Assembly (NCBI RefSeq): GCF_003946725.1
Contig: NZ_RHOY01000021.1
Location: forward strand, 1-55,589
DNA length: 55,589 nt
Reading direction: 5' to 3'
Source: Agrilactobacillus yilanensis
Lineage (GTDB): Bacteria > Bacillota > Bacilli > Lactobacillales > Lactobacillaceae
The notes under the pieces: generated by a model
What the model was told of the DNA's origin: nothing
The model's database searches: none
The model's input: the letters and a program-made list of their open reading frames with translations, nothing else
Translations under genes and position numbers: made by a program
Shown: positions 17,022 to 26,370 of the stretch, piece after piece
Layout: each line of letters opens with the position of its first letter
Numbering within the stretch: position 1 is the stretch's first letter

Positions 17022-19161
17022 TATCGAACTCGCCCTAGCAGGCAATCCCAATTGTGGGAAAACCACCGCTTTTAACGCTTTAACTGGTGCCAATCAATAT
17101 GTTGGGAACTGGCCAGGTGTTACCGTTGAAAAAAAAGCGGGCAAATTAAAAAAAGATAAAAATATTGTCTTACAAGACTTACCAGGCATATACTCTTTAG
17201 CGCCTTACTCACCTGAAGAAATTGTCGCTAGAGATTACTTAATAGATGATCACCCCACAGCGATTTTGGATATTGTGGATGCAACAAATATTGAACGCAA
17301 CCTTTACTTAACGATGCAGCTGATGGAAACTGGTTTGCCAGTTGTTGTCGGCATGAATATGATGGACGTTGTTGCAAAGCAAAACAAACAATTTAATTTA
17401 GAAAAATTAGCTTATGGCTTAGGGGTGCCGGTAGTGGGCATTTGTGCGCTAAAAGGCAAAGGCTTAAATGAAATTGTTGATAAAGCGGTTACAGCTATCG
17501 ATGTGCCTTTTGATGAAGATCGTTATCCTCGTTATGACAAGCGCTTAGAAGCAGCGATTAGTGAGATTGAAGCGATTATTAAAGCCTTAGTCCCTTATGA
17601 TCGCCGGCGTTGGTTTGCTATTAAATTATTTGAACGGGATGTCCGTGTATTTGAGCAAGTTAACTTGACCGATACACAGGCTGCAGATATTGAAGATATT
17701 ATCAAAACAACTGAAAAGATTTTTACAGATGATAGCGAAAGCATCATGATTGATGAACGTTATGCATTTGTTTCACAAGTGGTTAATCTGGCAGTTGTTA
17801 AGAAAAATGACTTTTCATTAAGTACAAGTGATAAAATCGACCGGATTGTCACTAATCGTTTCTTAGCATTACCGATTTTTGCCCTTGTAATGTGGCTTGT
17901 TTATTATTTATCAATTCAAACTGTGGGCACGATTGGGACGGATTGGGTCAATGATGTTTTGTTCGGCCAATGGATTCCTAATTCTGTGACGCCAATGTTA
18001 GCCAGCTGGTCGGTAGCCCCTTGGATGCAAAGTTTGATTATTGATGGGATTATCGGCGGGGTTGGCTCCGTTGTTGGCTTTTTACCACAGTTAATTGTGC
18101 TATTTATTTGTTTGGGTATTTTGGAAGACTGCGGCTACATGGCTCGAATTGCTTTTGTCATGGATCGTATGTTCCGTAAATTTGGTTTATCTGGGAAATC
18201 CTTTATTCCAATGCTTGTGGCGACAGGTTGTGGGGTACCCGGGATTATGGCTAGCCGGACAATTGAAAGTGAAAATGATCGACGCATGACGATTATGGTG
18301 ACAACATTTATGCCGTGTTCAGCTAAGTTGACCATTATTGCGTTAGTCGCTGGGGCGTTCTTCCCACAAAGTTCATGGGTTGCGCCATCTGCTTATTTTG
18401 TTGGTATTTTTGCAATTGTTGCGTCTGGTATCTTCTTGAAGAAAACCCGGTTGTTTGCAGGTGATCCAGCACCATTCATTATGGAATTACCAACGTATCA
18501 CGTGCCACAATTTGGCAATGTGAGTCGGCAAGTTTGGGAACGAAGCCGTTCATTTATTAAAAAAGCCGGTACAATTATCTTCGTCAGCTGTATTATTATT
18601 TGGTTCCTTTCTAACTTTAACTTCACGATGCAGATGGTTCCAGAAACACAAAGTATGTTGGCTGCTATCGGTAGTTTCATCGCAATTATCTTTGCCCCAT
18701 TAGGCTTTGATAACTGGCGGGCTGCTGTAGCTGTCATCACTGGTTTAGTTGCAAAAGAAAACGTTGTTGGTACTTTTGGGGTATTATATAGTAAAGCAGG
18801 TATTGGCGAAACAGGGCGTCAAATTTGGCCATTGATGCGTCAAGCATTCACACCAGCTGCAGGCTATGCATTCTTAGTATTTAACTTGTTATGTGCCCCA
18901 TGTTTCGCGGCTGTTGGTGCAATGCGTCGGGAATTTAATGACGTAAAATGGACATTGACGGCAGTGGCTTATCAATGTGGTTTAGCGTATGTCGTTAGTT
19001 TGATGATCTACCAATTTGCACATTGGATCTTTGAAGGCGGGACGTTTACTGTTGGTACAGGGGTCGCATTTGTAATTCTAGCCCTTTGTACTTATGGATT
19101 GTTTATCTATAAACCAAAACATTTGCACAATGCAGAATCACTTTCTGCTGCAGAATTATAG
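17014..19161 (+). CDS. feoB: Ferrous iron transporter FeoB
   Basis: This is the Fe(II) permease of the cytoplasmic membrane, 715 residues. The N-terminal G domain has G1 GNPNCGKTT at 10-18, a switch I region GNWPGVTVEKK, DLPGIYSL for G3, and NMMD for G4. A helical GDI-like linker follows, then the polytopic part with the Gate motifs. ATGCGVPG and CAPCFAAVGAMRRE carry the conserved cysteines implicated in transport. The start is ATG at 17014, directly after GAGGAGG inside the end of feoA. The small Cys-rich gene downstream completes the operon. Confidence 0.96.
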   Translation: MTNIELALAGNPNCGKTTAFNALTGANQYVGNWPGVTVEKKAGKLKKDKNIVLQDLPGIYSLAPYSPEEIVARDYLIDDHPTAILDIVDATNIERNLYLTMQLMETGLPVVVGMNMMDVVAKQNKQFNLEKLAYGLGVPVVGICALKGKGLNEIVDKAVTAIDVPFDEDRYPRYDKRLEAAISEIEAIIKALVPYDRRRWFAIKLFERDVRVFEQVNLTDTQAADIEDIIKTTEKIFTDDSESIMIDERYAFVSQVVNLAVVKKNDFSLSTSDKIDRIVTNRFLALPIFALVMWLVYYLSIQTVGTIGTDWVNDVLFGQWIPNSVTPMLASWSVAPWMQSLIIDGIIGGVGSVVGFLPQLIVLFICLGILEDCGYMARIAFVMDRMFRKFGLSGKSFIPMLVATGCGVPGIMASRTIESENDRRMTIMVTTFMPCSAKLTIIALVAGAFFPQSSWVAPSAYFVGIFAIVASGIFLKKTRLFAGDPAPFIMELPTYHVPQFGNVSRQVWERSRSFIKKAGTIIFVSCIIIWFLSNFNFTMQMVPETQSMLAAIGSFIAIIFAPLGFDNWRAAVAVITGLVAKENVVGTFGVLYSKAGIGETGRQIWPLMRQAFTPAAGYAFLVFNLLCAPCFAAVGAMRREFNDVKWTLTAVAYQCGLAYVVSLMIYQFAHWIFEGGTFTVGTGVAFVILALCTYGLFIYKPKHLHNAESLSAAEL

Positions 19162-19177
19162 TAAGGAGGCATTCACC

Positions 19178-19330
19178 ATGGCAACAGTTGTTTTAGCAGT
19201 CGTTATCTTTGGTGCGGCGGGGTATGTAATTTGGTCTCGGTTTTTGAAAAAAGATCGGAAACCAGTTTGTGACGGCTGTCATGAATCCGGCTGTCCCTTA
19301 GTCGAAGAAGAACACGAACATAAAGCTTAA
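19178..19330 (+). CDS. FeoB-associated small Cys-rich membrane protein
   Basis: This 50-residue protein starts at ATG 19178, behind AAGGAGG. One transmembrane helix (about 4-20) is followed by KKDRK and a CDGCHESGC cluster, then an acidic His-containing tail. This is the pattern of the FeoB-associated Cys-rich proteins found after feoB in Firmicutes, which take the place of FeoC. It may pass iron or assist FeoB; the precise role is unknown. It sits 16 bases after feoB. Confidence 0.85.
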   Translation: MATVVLAVVIFGAAGYVIWSRFLKKDRKPVCDGCHESGCPLVEEEHEHKA

Positions 19331-19343
19331 ATATAAATTGAAT

Positions 19344-19413
19344 CAAAAAAACGTTGGTTGTCGCAACGGGTGCCATAAAAGGCTGGCCCATTGCTAAACA
19401 CAACGTTTTTTTT
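19344..19413. terminator. Long composite bidirectional terminator
   Basis: AAAAAAACGTTG pairs with CAACGTTTTTTT. Inside, TGT/ACA, GCAA/TTGC, GGG/CCC and GCC/GGC pair in register to make one long interrupted stem of about 60 nt. Both strands end in a T run, serving the feo operon and the minus-strand glycerol kinase operon. Confidence 0.8.
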
Positions 19414-19415
19414 AT

Positions 19416-20909
19416 TTATTTAAAGATTTGAGCGGCAGCGACGGCTTGATGCCAACCGGCGTAAAGTTGCTGGCGGGTTTTAGCATCGAGTGCCGGTTCG
19501 AAACGTTCACCACCGATATTAAGCTGCTGTAAAGTTGCAAAGTCTTTGAAGAAACCTGTATTTAACCCAGCAATCATGGCAGCGCCTAAAGCGGTTGTTT
19601 CCAAACTTTGGGAACGCTGGACAGAGGTTTTGGTCATGTCGGCTACAAACTGTAGTAAATAAGCGCTTTGTGAAGCACCACCATCGACTTTCAAACGGGC
19701 CAGCGGTAAATGGGTATCTTGACTCATCGTTGTCAAAATATCGGCAGTTTGATAGGCAATGGCTTGTAACCCAGCTTTGATTAAGTCATCTCTAGTGGAA
19801 CCGCGGGTTAAGCCTAAAAAAGCACCACGGACGTTGGGATCCCAATAAGGCGCCGCTAAGCCATTAAAGGCTGGCACAAAGTATAATTCATTTTCGTTTT
19901 GAGATGTATTTGCTGCGGTATCAGCGGCTTGATAGCTCGTCAAAAAGTCTAATTGCTCAATAAACCAGTCAATCGCGTCCCCGGCTGTTAAAATATAGCC
20001 CTCCAAAACATAATGGGTTTGCTGGCTGAGACTATAGCCCACACTGGTTAGTAGATTATTGTTAGAAAAGCGGGGTTTTGTACCTGTATTCATTACAATA
20101 AACCCACCAGAGCCAAAAGTAGCCTTAACCATACCTTCGTCAAAGGCTGTCTGACCAAATAAAGCCGCTTGCTGGCTACCGATCATAGCCGCAATGGGAA
20201 TATTTTGATTCAAAAGTGGTTGATGATTTGTATGACCAACAATTGTATCATTAGCAACAATTGTTGGCAGCATTGCCTGGGGAATATCAAATAAGCGACA
20301 AAGTTCTTCATCCCAAGTTAAAGTATGAATATTAAATAATAAAGTTCGGCTGGCATTCGTATGGTCGGTTACAAAAATTTCACCATCACTTAAGCGCCAA
20401 GCAAGCCAAGTGTTGATTGTGCCAAATAATAATTCGCCGGCTTCCCCACGGGCTTGGCCATCAGGGACTTGATCCAAAATAAACCGAATTTTACTGGCGG
20501 AGAAGATGGCATCCAGACGTAAGCCGGTTTTTTCATGAATTAAGCGGGCATCAATTTGATTTTTATATTGATCAATGATGGCTTTTGTTTGGTTAGAGCG
20601 CCAAACAATGGCGTTATAGACGGGATGCCCAGTTGCTTTATCCCAGACGACGGTGGTTTCACGTTGATTTGTCAACGCTAAACTTGCCAATTGATTTGCT
20701 GAAATATGGCCGTTGATTAAGACGTCGGCGATGGTGGATTGGACAGTGTCATAAATAATTTCAGGGTCTTGTTCTAACCAGCCAGGATGCGGGCTAATTT
20801 GCGGCACTTTTTTGATTTCCTTAGCAACGATTTGACCGGCAGCATCAAAGATGACACCACGAATGGTTGTTGTACCAGCGTCAATGCTTAAAATATACGT
20901 ATTTGTCAT
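19416..20909 (-). CDS. Glycerol kinase paralogue lacking the catalytic Asp
   Basis: This 497-residue FGGY-family protein is closely similar to glycerol kinase over its whole length: [44 protein letters not shown]. Where active glycerol kinases have GDQQAALFG with the catalytic base Asp245, this protein reads GSQQAALFG, so residue 245 is Ser. The substrate-binding Tyr135 position is Ile (DAIFSASK). It may be inactive, act on another polyol, or have a regulatory role. Its ATG overlaps the stop of the upstream kinase as ATGA, so the two are made together. Downstream is a bidirectional terminator. Confidence 0.85.
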   Translation of the reverse strand: MTNTYILSIDAGTTTIRGVIFDAAGQIVAKEIKKVPQISPHPGWLEQDPEIIYDTVQSTIADVLINGHISANQLASLALTNQRETTVVWDKATGHPVYNAIVWRSNQTKAIIDQYKNQIDARLIHEKTGLRLDAIFSASKIRFILDQVPDGQARGEAGELLFGTINTWLAWRLSDGEIFVTDHTNASRTLLFNIHTLTWDEELCRLFDIPQAMLPTIVANDTIVGHTNHQPLLNQNIPIAAMIGSQQAALFGQTAFDEGMVKATFGSGGFIVMNTGTKPRFSNNNLLTSVGYSLSQQTHYVLEGYILTAGDAIDWFIEQLDFLTSYQAADTAANTSQNENELYFVPAFNGLAAPYWDPNVRGAFLGLTRGSTRDDLIKAGLQAIAYQTADILTTMSQDTHLPLARLKVDGGASQSAYLLQFVADMTKTSVQRSQSLETTALGAAMIAGLNTGFFKDFATLQQLNIGGERFEPALDAKTRQQLYAGWHQAVAAAQIFK

Positions 20910-22432
20910 AGGGCACCACCTTGCGTTTTAGATTGTGACACTTTAAATTTGCGAGTAGCAGCAACGGCTTTTTGCCAACCTTGATAAAGGCGCTCTTTTT
21001 CAGTAACGGCCATTTGCGGTTTAAACCGTTGGCCTTTAGTGATCAGCTGCTGAATTTCATCGGTATTCTGCCAAAACCCAACGGCTAGGCCGGCCAGATA
21101 AGTAGCGCCTAGCGCCGTTGTTTCTAACAGTTGGGCCCGTTGAATGGGGATGTTCAAAATATCTGCTTGAAATTGCATCAAGTAATCATTGCGTGCAGCG
21201 CCACCATCTACTTTTAATTCTGGGACTTGAATGTCTGTATCCGCTTGCATAACGGTTAGGACATCTCGGGTTTGATAAGCCAAGGCCTGTAACGTTGCTC
21301 GAACAAGATCCGCCCGCTGTGTTTGCCGGGTGATACCAAAGAGGCCACCTCTTGCATCTGGGTCCCAATAAGGGGCGCCTAAACCGGTGAATGCCGGCAC
21401 TAAGTAAAGTTGATCATTATGACTGGCTTGTTGGGCTAATGCTTGAGTATCACTGGCTTTTTCAACAATTTGTAAACTGTCCCTCAGCCATTGAACGGCA
21501 GAACCGGCCACAAAAATGCTACCTTCCAGGGCGTAATTAATTTGGCCGTTAATACTGTAGCCGATTGTCGTTAACAGCTGGTGTTTAGAGAACTTAATTT
21601 TAGAGCCAATATTCATGACTAAAAAGGCCCCTGTGCCATAAGTATTTTTAACCATCCCAGGTTTTAAAGCGAGCTGTCCGAATAAAGCGGCTTGCTGATC
21701 CCCAATTAAGCTGGCAATGGGTGTTGCACTGCCATAAAACTGTAGTGGATTAGTGTAGCCGTAAATTTCGGAGTTGCCGTGAACTTCTGGTAATATTGCC
21801 CGGGGAATATTTAGAATTTCCAAAATTTCTGAATCCCAAGTGAGGTCATGAATGTTAAAGAGCATTGTGCGACTGGCGTTGGTGTAGTCGGTGGTGTGCA
21901 CTTGGCCGCCGGTTAACTGCCAAGTTAGCCAAGTGTCGATCGTGCCAAAGCACAGCTCGCCTTTTTCCGCGCGGGCTTGGGCGCCAGGAACTTGATCTAA
22001 CAGCCAGCGAATTTTAGTTCCTGAAAAATAAGGATCTGTGGTCAGGCCAGTTTTTTCGTGAATCAAGGGCTGATAACCAGCTTGTTCTAAATCCTGAGCA
22101 ATGCTAGTACTTTGCCGGGACTGCCAAACAATTGCATGATAAATGGGTAGTCCGGTTTGCTTATCCCAAATGACGGTGGTTTCACGTTGGTTTGTAATGC
22201 CAATGCTGACAATTTGTGCAGGGGTAATCTGGGCAGTAGTGAGGGCCTTGGCGATGGTTAGTTGAACCGCCTGCCAGATTTCTAAAGCGTCATGTTCTAC
22301 CCAGCCGGGTTTAGGAAAGATTTGGGTGAATTCCTGTTGGGCACTGGCAACGATCTGGCCGTCATGGTTGACGATTAAAGCGCGGGTACTCGTTGTGCCT
22401 TCATCAATGGTAAGAATGTAATTTTCAGCCAT
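20906..22432 (-). CDS. glpK: Glycerol kinase
   Basis: This 508-residue kinase phosphorylates glycerol to sn-glycerol 3-phosphate. Typical motifs are present: [21 protein letters not shown] (Arg83-Glu84), DPYFSGTK with Tyr135, [10 protein letters not shown] with catalytic Asp245, and [12 protein letters not shown]. In many Firmicutes a His at about 231 is phosphorylated by HPr; here the site reads NPLQFYG with Gln231, so that activation is probably absent. The C-terminal tail of about a dozen residues after [10 protein letters not shown] is extra. It is second in an operon with a small membrane protein upstream and a kinase paralogue downstream. The start follows AGGAGG. No glpO or glpF was seen in the window. 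Confidence 0.93.
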   Translation of the reverse strand: MAENYILTIDEGTTSTRALIVNHDGQIVASAQQEFTQIFPKPGWVEHDALEIWQAVQLTIAKALTTAQITPAQIVSIGITNQRETTVIWDKQTGLPIYHAIVWQSRQSTSIAQDLEQAGYQPLIHEKTGLTTDPYFSGTKIRWLLDQVPGAQARAEKGELCFGTIDTWLTWQLTGGQVHTTDYTNASRTMLFNIHDLTWDSEILEILNIPRAILPEVHGNSEIYGYTNPLQFYGSATPIASLIGDQQAALFGQLALKPGMVKNTYGTGAFLVMNIGSKIKFSKHQLLTTIGYSINGQINYALEGSIFVAGSAVQWLRDSLQIVEKASDTQALAQQASHNDQLYLVPAFTGLGAPYWDPDARGGLFGITRQTQRADLVRATLQALAYQTRDVLTVMQADTDIQVPELKVDGGAARNDYLMQFQADILNIPIQRAQLLETTALGATYLAGLAVGFWQNTDEIQQLITKGQRFKPQMAVTEKERLYQGWQKAVAATRKFKVSQSKTQGGAL

Positions 22433-22444
22433 TTATAAGCCTCC

Positions 22445-22729
22445 TCATAATAAGATAATCAGTCCTATGATGAGTAGGACTAAAATACTGATGGGTAATA
22501 AAAGCATTAAAATGGTGATGATAATTGGACCGATTGTAAAAATACCTAGGGTTACGACAATTAATAGGCCTAGGGCAATCACTGCCAACAAGGTGAAGCT
22601 AAGGGCACCAGCAAATAAGTAAAAAAAGCCGTAAAAGATAGCGGTAATGACAATCGCTAGGAGAATTAACCGGATTGCCCACCAGCTAAAGCCGTGATTT
22701 TCATTGTTATCTAAAGATTTTCGTGTCAT
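22445..22729 (-). CDS. Small four-helix hydrophobic membrane protein
   Basis: This 94-residue protein has a short polar N-terminus (MTRKSLDNNENHG) followed almost entirely by hydrophobic residues, enough for three or four transmembrane helices. No family is recognised. AAAGGAG lies before the ATG. It is the first gene of the operon, 12 bases before glpK. It might act in glycerol entry or simply share the promoter, but it is far too small and lacks the NPA motifs of a GlpF facilitator. Confidence 0.65.
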   Translation of the reverse strand: MTRKSLDNNENHGFSWWAIRLILLAIVITAIFYGFFYLFAGALSFTLLAVIALGLLIVVTLGIFTIGPIIITILMLLLPISILVLLIIGLIILL

Positions 22730-22755
22730 TGGATTACACTCCTTTGTCTTTGTAT

Positions 22756-22784
22756 AGAATACCGTATTGTTTGAGGTTGGGCAA
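22756..22784 (-). promoter_or_regulatory. Promoter of the glycerol kinase operon
   Basis: On the minus strand TTGCCC, 17 bases and TATTCT lie 27 or more bases upstream of the small membrane protein gene. The spacing is ideal; the hexamers match moderately. A plus-strand TTGACT at 22793 could fire the other way through the repeat block. Confidence 0.5.
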
Positions 22785-22903
22785 AAATTTATTGACTTTT
22801 ATAAATAAATTCGTTAGGCTTGTTACATTAAATTAAAGGAGCAAAATTTAAGCCAATGAGAATCTAAATCTGTTATCAGAAGTGTACTAAATCAAAATAG
22901 CGT

Positions 22904-23270
22904 AAACGTGTTCACCTAACGACGTCTGATTTATGTCGTGATAGTTTTTCTGAAACGCGTTCACCAACACTGATTTCTGCGCCTAACGACGTCTAACTTG
23001 TAAGCAAAATCTGCTTACGGCGTTAGCCTAGGTTATGCTCAAAATCAACCCGTGTTGGTTCACGCTCTAAACGCGCTCAGGGACACTGACTGCTCACATA
23101 ACTACAAATTACTTGTAAGCCAAAAGCGGGCTTAGTGTCGTGATAGTTTTCCTGAAATGCGTTCACCAACACTGATTTCTGTGCCTAACTACGTCTAACT
23201 TGTAAGCAAAATCTGCTTACGGCGTTAGCCTAGGTTATGCTCAAAATCAACCCGTGTTGGTTCACGCTCT
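22904..23270 (+). repeat. Structured intergenic repeat block C (hairpin modules)
   Basis: Two complete 116-nt modules (22953-23068 and 23155-23270) are each preceded by a truncated module (22904-22952 and 23069-23154) that ends in a shared junction, GTCGTGATAGTTTT. In both complete modules CACCAACAC near the left end pairs with GTGTTGGTT near the right end, with inner arms TAAC...TAAGC and GCTTA...GTTA. The block lies between divergent genes, upstream of the ABC-F gene. Together with its flanks it fills the gene-free stretch 22785-23350. Confidence 0.9.
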
Positions 23271-23351
23271 TGATTTAGTGCTGTTTTCCTTTAGATAACG
23301 TTGGTTTTCGGTTAATTTTGCCCATATTGGACAAGTTTTTTTGTGCCGTTA

Positions 23352-23384
23352 AACCTGCTATCTTTAGGCGATAGGAGGTTTTTT
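23352..23384 (+). promoter_or_regulatory. Terminator-like hairpin holding the leader-peptide ribosome site
   Basis: AACCTGCTATC (23352-23362) pairs with GATAGGAGGTT (23370-23380) with one mismatch and is followed by a T run to 23384. The AGGAGG for the leader peptide lies in the right arm, so folding would hide it. The layout suggests control of the ABC-F gene by RNA structure and ribosome binding. Confidence 0.65.
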
Positions 23385-23386
23385 CT

Positions 23387-23413
23387 ATGTCTACTGCAAT
23401 GTTGTTATTTTAA
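23387..23413 (+). CDS. Leader peptide MSTAMLLF upstream of ABC-F gene
   Basis: This tiny ORF of eight codons (M-S-T-A-M-L-L-F) follows a strong AGGAGG eight bases before the ATG and ends 39 bases before the ABC-F gene. Antibiotic-resistance ABC-F genes are commonly controlled by such upstream peptides, on which drug-bound ribosomes stall. The role here is inferred from position, ribosome site and the adjacent hairpin. Confidence 0.55.
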   Translation: MSTAMLLF

Positions 23414-23452
23414 GCTGAGATATGAACTTTAATTTTTAGGGGGCTTATAGAT

Positions 23453-25012
23453 ATGCAATATTATCAAATAAAACATGTAACGCAGACATTTGGACCACGG
23501 ACGCTTTTTACAATCAAACAGCTTGGGTTTCATAGTGGGGATCGTATTGGTTTAATTGGTGCTAACGGAACAGGTAAGACAACTTTATTAAGATTATTAG
23601 GGGCGGCGGATAGTCCGATTACGCCCAGTGCTTCAAAATATGTATTGCCGCAAATTAAGCCCAGTGCGCAGCTAAGCGGTGGCGAGATTGTGAAGCGGTA
23701 TTTGGATGAGGCGTTTGCCAGCCAGGCAGATATTTTGTTTTTAGATGAACCAACGGCGAACTTGGATGTTGAAAATATCAAAACATTAGAAAATCGTTTA
23801 CGGCATTATCCGGGAACGTTGATTATTATTTCTCACGATCGGGCATTTTTGGATAAGATTGCCACTACGATTTGGGCGTTAGCTGATCAAAAAATTTCGG
23901 TTTGTAAAGGTAATTATACAGATTATCAAGCGCAAAAAGATCAAATGTTACGTAAGCAGCAACAGGAATATCAAGCTTATGAAAAACAAAAAAATAAGTT
24001 GGAAAAGGCGGCTGAAAAACGACAGATTAAAGCAAAACGGGCAGCAACTATTCCAAGAAATAAGGTGAACACCCAAGAGGCTTACAAGGCCAAGCCGCAT
24101 TATAATAAAATTGCTGCAAAGCTGGCAAAGACCGCTAAATCAATTGAAAAACGAGCGACACAGTTAGATGTTGTGGCTAAACCGCAAAAGGCTCAAGATA
24201 TCAAAATGACTTTAAATAATGGCACTGCGCTGCGACAAGGTAAGGTGCTTAACATTGAAAATTTTGATTTGTATCAAGGGCAGCAATTGTTGATCAAACA
24301 GATTAACTTTGGACTCAAGGGTGGTGAGAAGGTCGCACTGACTGGCCCAAACGGTAGCGGTAAGACAACGTTAATTGAAGCTATTTTAAAACAGCAAGCA
24401 CCAGAAATCTTCTTGAATGAAGCTGTAGAGATCGGGTATTTTAAACAAGATTTGCATAATTTAGATTTGAAAAAGACGGTTTATGAAAATGTAAATGCAG
24501 CGTCATATCAAACCGAGAGCTTAAATCGGACGATTTTGGCCCGGCTCGGTTTTAAGGATGAAGCCTTAGCTAAACCGGTGGGGGTTTTGAGCGGTGGTGA
24601 ACGGGTAAAAATAAGTTTTGCAAAAATCTTCGTCAGCAAAGCAAATTTCTTGATTTTAGATGAACCGACTAATTTCTTGGATATTGTGGCTTTAGAGGCG
24701 CTACAAGCATTATTGGCGGCGTATCCGGGCACTGTTTTACTGGTTTCTCATGATCGCTATTTTGTATCAAAGGTGGCCACGCGACGGTTGATTTTTGATC
24801 CAAAACAACACGTATTACAAGATCCGACAAAAGCTAATTTACCGTCTAAAAAAGCGGTTGTCGCCACTGAGTCCGTGGATCAAGCAGCAATTTTATTGCA
24901 ATTAAAAAACCGCCAAGCCACTTTATTAAATGCTTTGACGGCAGAACCGGATAATACGGATTATGAACAAGAATTTTTAGAGATCAGCCGTAAAATTCGG
25001 CAGTTATCTTAA
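23453..25012 (+). CDS. ABC-F type ribosomal protection protein (Vga/Msr/Lsa-like)
   Basis: This 519-residue soluble protein has two ABC cassettes and no membrane segment. Cassette 1 has Walker A GANGTGKTT at 36-44, a signature LSGGE already at 74, and LDEPTANLD near 97. This very short spacing is typical of antibiotic-resistance ABC-F proteins. A Lys/Gln-rich linker of about 80 residues (interdomain arm) leads to cassette 2 with GPNGSGKTT near 298, LSGGERVK and LDEPTNFLD. Such proteins bind the ribosomal E site and displace drugs such as lincosamides, streptogramins A, pleuromutilins or macrolides. The spectrum cannot be told from sequence alone. A leader peptide and hairpin precede it. Its stop codon overlaps that of the convergent hydrolase gene. 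Confidence 0.88.
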   Translation: MQYYQIKHVTQTFGPRTLFTIKQLGFHSGDRIGLIGANGTGKTTLLRLLGAADSPITPSASKYVLPQIKPSAQLSGGEIVKRYLDEAFASQADILFLDEPTANLDVENIKTLENRLRHYPGTLIIISHDRAFLDKIATTIWALADQKISVCKGNYTDYQAQKDQMLRKQQQEYQAYEKQKNKLEKAAEKRQIKAKRAATIPRNKVNTQEAYKAKPHYNKIAAKLAKTAKSIEKRATQLDVVAKPQKAQDIKMTLNNGTALRQGKVLNIENFDLYQGQQLLIKQINFGLKGGEKVALTGPNGSGKTTLIEAILKQQAPEIFLNEAVEIGYFKQDLHNLDLKKTVYENVNAASYQTESLNRTILARLGFKDEALAKPVGVLSGGERVKISFAKIFVSKANFLILDEPTNFLDIVALEALQALLAAYPGTVLLVSHDRYFVSKVATRRLIFDPKQHVLQDPTKANLPSKKAVVATESVDQAAILLQLKNRQATLLNALTAEPDNTDYEQEFLEISRKIRQLS

Positions 25013-25944
25013 TCTAAATAACGGTTTAAAAAATCATTGACTCGTTTGTGATAGGTTTCAGGATCCGTCCAGTAGCTTTTGGCATGCTCTGCATGTGGGA
25101 CAATCCACATATCTTTAGGCGCATCAGTAGCCGCAAAGTTTTGATAGCACATTTGGGTTGGGACGTAAGTATCAGCTTCACCATGGATGAAAAAGATAGG
25201 TGTTTTATTGCGCTTTAACTGGTGTAAGGCAGAAACGCTGTTTAATGAAAAACCTAAAACGAGTTTATTAATTCGACTAACCATGGGCAATAAAGGATAT
25301 TTTGGCAGTTTAAAGGAACGTTTTAGTTGGTAGGCAAGTTCATCTTCAGCGCTTGTATAACCGCAGTCTTCAACGATTGCCTTAACTTGAGGGGGTAAAG
25401 GATCACCGCTCATCATCATTACCGTTGCCCCACCCATACTGATACCATATAAAACAATTTGAATCTCAGTACCCAAACGGGCAATCAGATGATCTAGCCA
25501 ATCGGCGTAGTCTAGGCGATCTAACCAGCCAAAATTAATATATTTACCACTACTTAAACCATGGGCGCGATCATCAGGTACTAAAACCGTAAAGCCGTCA
25601 TCATAAAATAACTTGGCGGAAGCCGCCATTGAAGCAGCGCTGCCTTTGTAACCATGGGCGATAACCGCCACTTTTTTTGTGTTTTTTGGATTAGGTATAA
25701 AATACGCATGAAGTTTATTTTCAGGATCCGTCGCATTGAGCCACCAATCTTCTTTAGGCTGATCTTGAAACCAATGATAACTTGGATAGTAGATTGTATC
25801 TTCGGTGGGATTAGATGCAGAGCCTTTAGGAAAACGTTCTAAACTTTTGAAAGCATAATTATAAAAATAGGAACTAGCAAGACCAGAGCCGATTGCGGCT
25901 AAACCGGGGATAGTTGTTGCTAATAATAACGTTGATTTTTTCAT
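25009..25944 (-). CDS. Alpha/beta hydrolase, membrane-anchored (COG1073-like)
   Basis: This 311-residue serine hydrolase has an N-terminal hydrophobic segment (about 4-27) that acts as a signal anchor. Motifs: HGYKGSA at the oxyanion position, nucleophile GISMGG, HGEADTYVP carrying the acid, and the final His in PHAEHAKSYW. This matches extracellular hydrolases of the YqkD type, substrate unknown. The start is ATG at 25944 after AGAGGTGA; the open frame extends 45 codons further upstream but lacks a ribosome site. The gene converges on the ABC-F gene, and the two stop codons overlap. Confidence 0.85.
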   Translation of the reverse strand: MKKSTLLLATTIPGLAAIGSGLASSYFYNYAFKSLERFPKGSASNPTEDTIYYPSYHWFQDQPKEDWWLNATDPENKLHAYFIPNPKNTKKVAVIAHGYKGSAASMAASAKLFYDDGFTVLVPDDRAHGLSSGKYINFGWLDRLDYADWLDHLIARLGTEIQIVLYGISMGGATVMMMSGDPLPPQVKAIVEDCGYTSAEDELAYQLKRSFKLPKYPLLPMVSRINKLVLGFSLNSVSALHQLKRNKTPIFFIHGEADTYVPTQMCYQNFAATDAPKDMWIVPHAEHAKSYWTDPETYHKRVNDFLNRYLD

Positions 25945-26109
25945 AAAGTCACCTCTACTTGGATAATTCACTTCATTATAACACGGGTTAAATGCCTGCT
26001 TTTTTACAAAAAGTAAGTAACACTTGGCAGATTGATCATTTCGTATTAGAATTAGGGTAGAGGTAAATGCTGCTATCAATATTTGTTTATATTAAGGAAG
26101 TGAGCAGGT

Positions 26110-26358
26110 ATGCATTGCATGGTTACGTTACAACAAGGCTTTTTCATATTGCCGAACTTTTTTGCAGTTCTAAGTTTTATTGCGCTAGGTCTATTTCTTT
26201 GGGTTGTGATGACACGCCTACAGCGTCAACGTGTACAGACACATCAAGCGGATTTACAACGGATGTTATCCTTATTAGACGATGCTTATCATGACGGGCG
26301 GATCAACAAAGAAACATATTTAAGACAGCGCACACTGTTGTTGAAAAATAATAAATAG
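26110..26358 (+). CDS. Small membrane protein with SHOCT-like tail
   Basis: This 82-residue protein has one transmembrane helix at about 11-33. After a linker rich in Arg and Gln comes LLDDAYHDGRINKETYLRQR, a short helical segment that resembles the SHOCT module. Function unknown. Initiation is at ATG 26110 or 26119. The end of the gene overlaps the promoter of gdhA. Confidence 0.6.
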   Translation: MHCMVTLQQGFFILPNFFAVLSFIALGLFLWVVMTRLQRQRVQTHQADLQRMLSLLDDAYHDGRINKETYLRQRTLLLKNNK

Positions 26359-26369
26359 ATGAGTATAAT
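26341..26369 (+). promoter_or_regulatory. gdhA promoter
   Basis: TTGAAA (26341-26346), 17 bases and a perfect TATAAT (26364-26369) overlap the last codons of the SHOCT-like gene. Transcription should begin near 26376, at the foot of a terminator hairpin. Confidence 0.75.
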
Positions 26370-26370
26370 A

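Noticed and set aside
19416-22432. Split or frameshifted single glycerol kinase
   Set aside because: Both proteins are full length and align with each other from end to end, so this is a tandem duplication.
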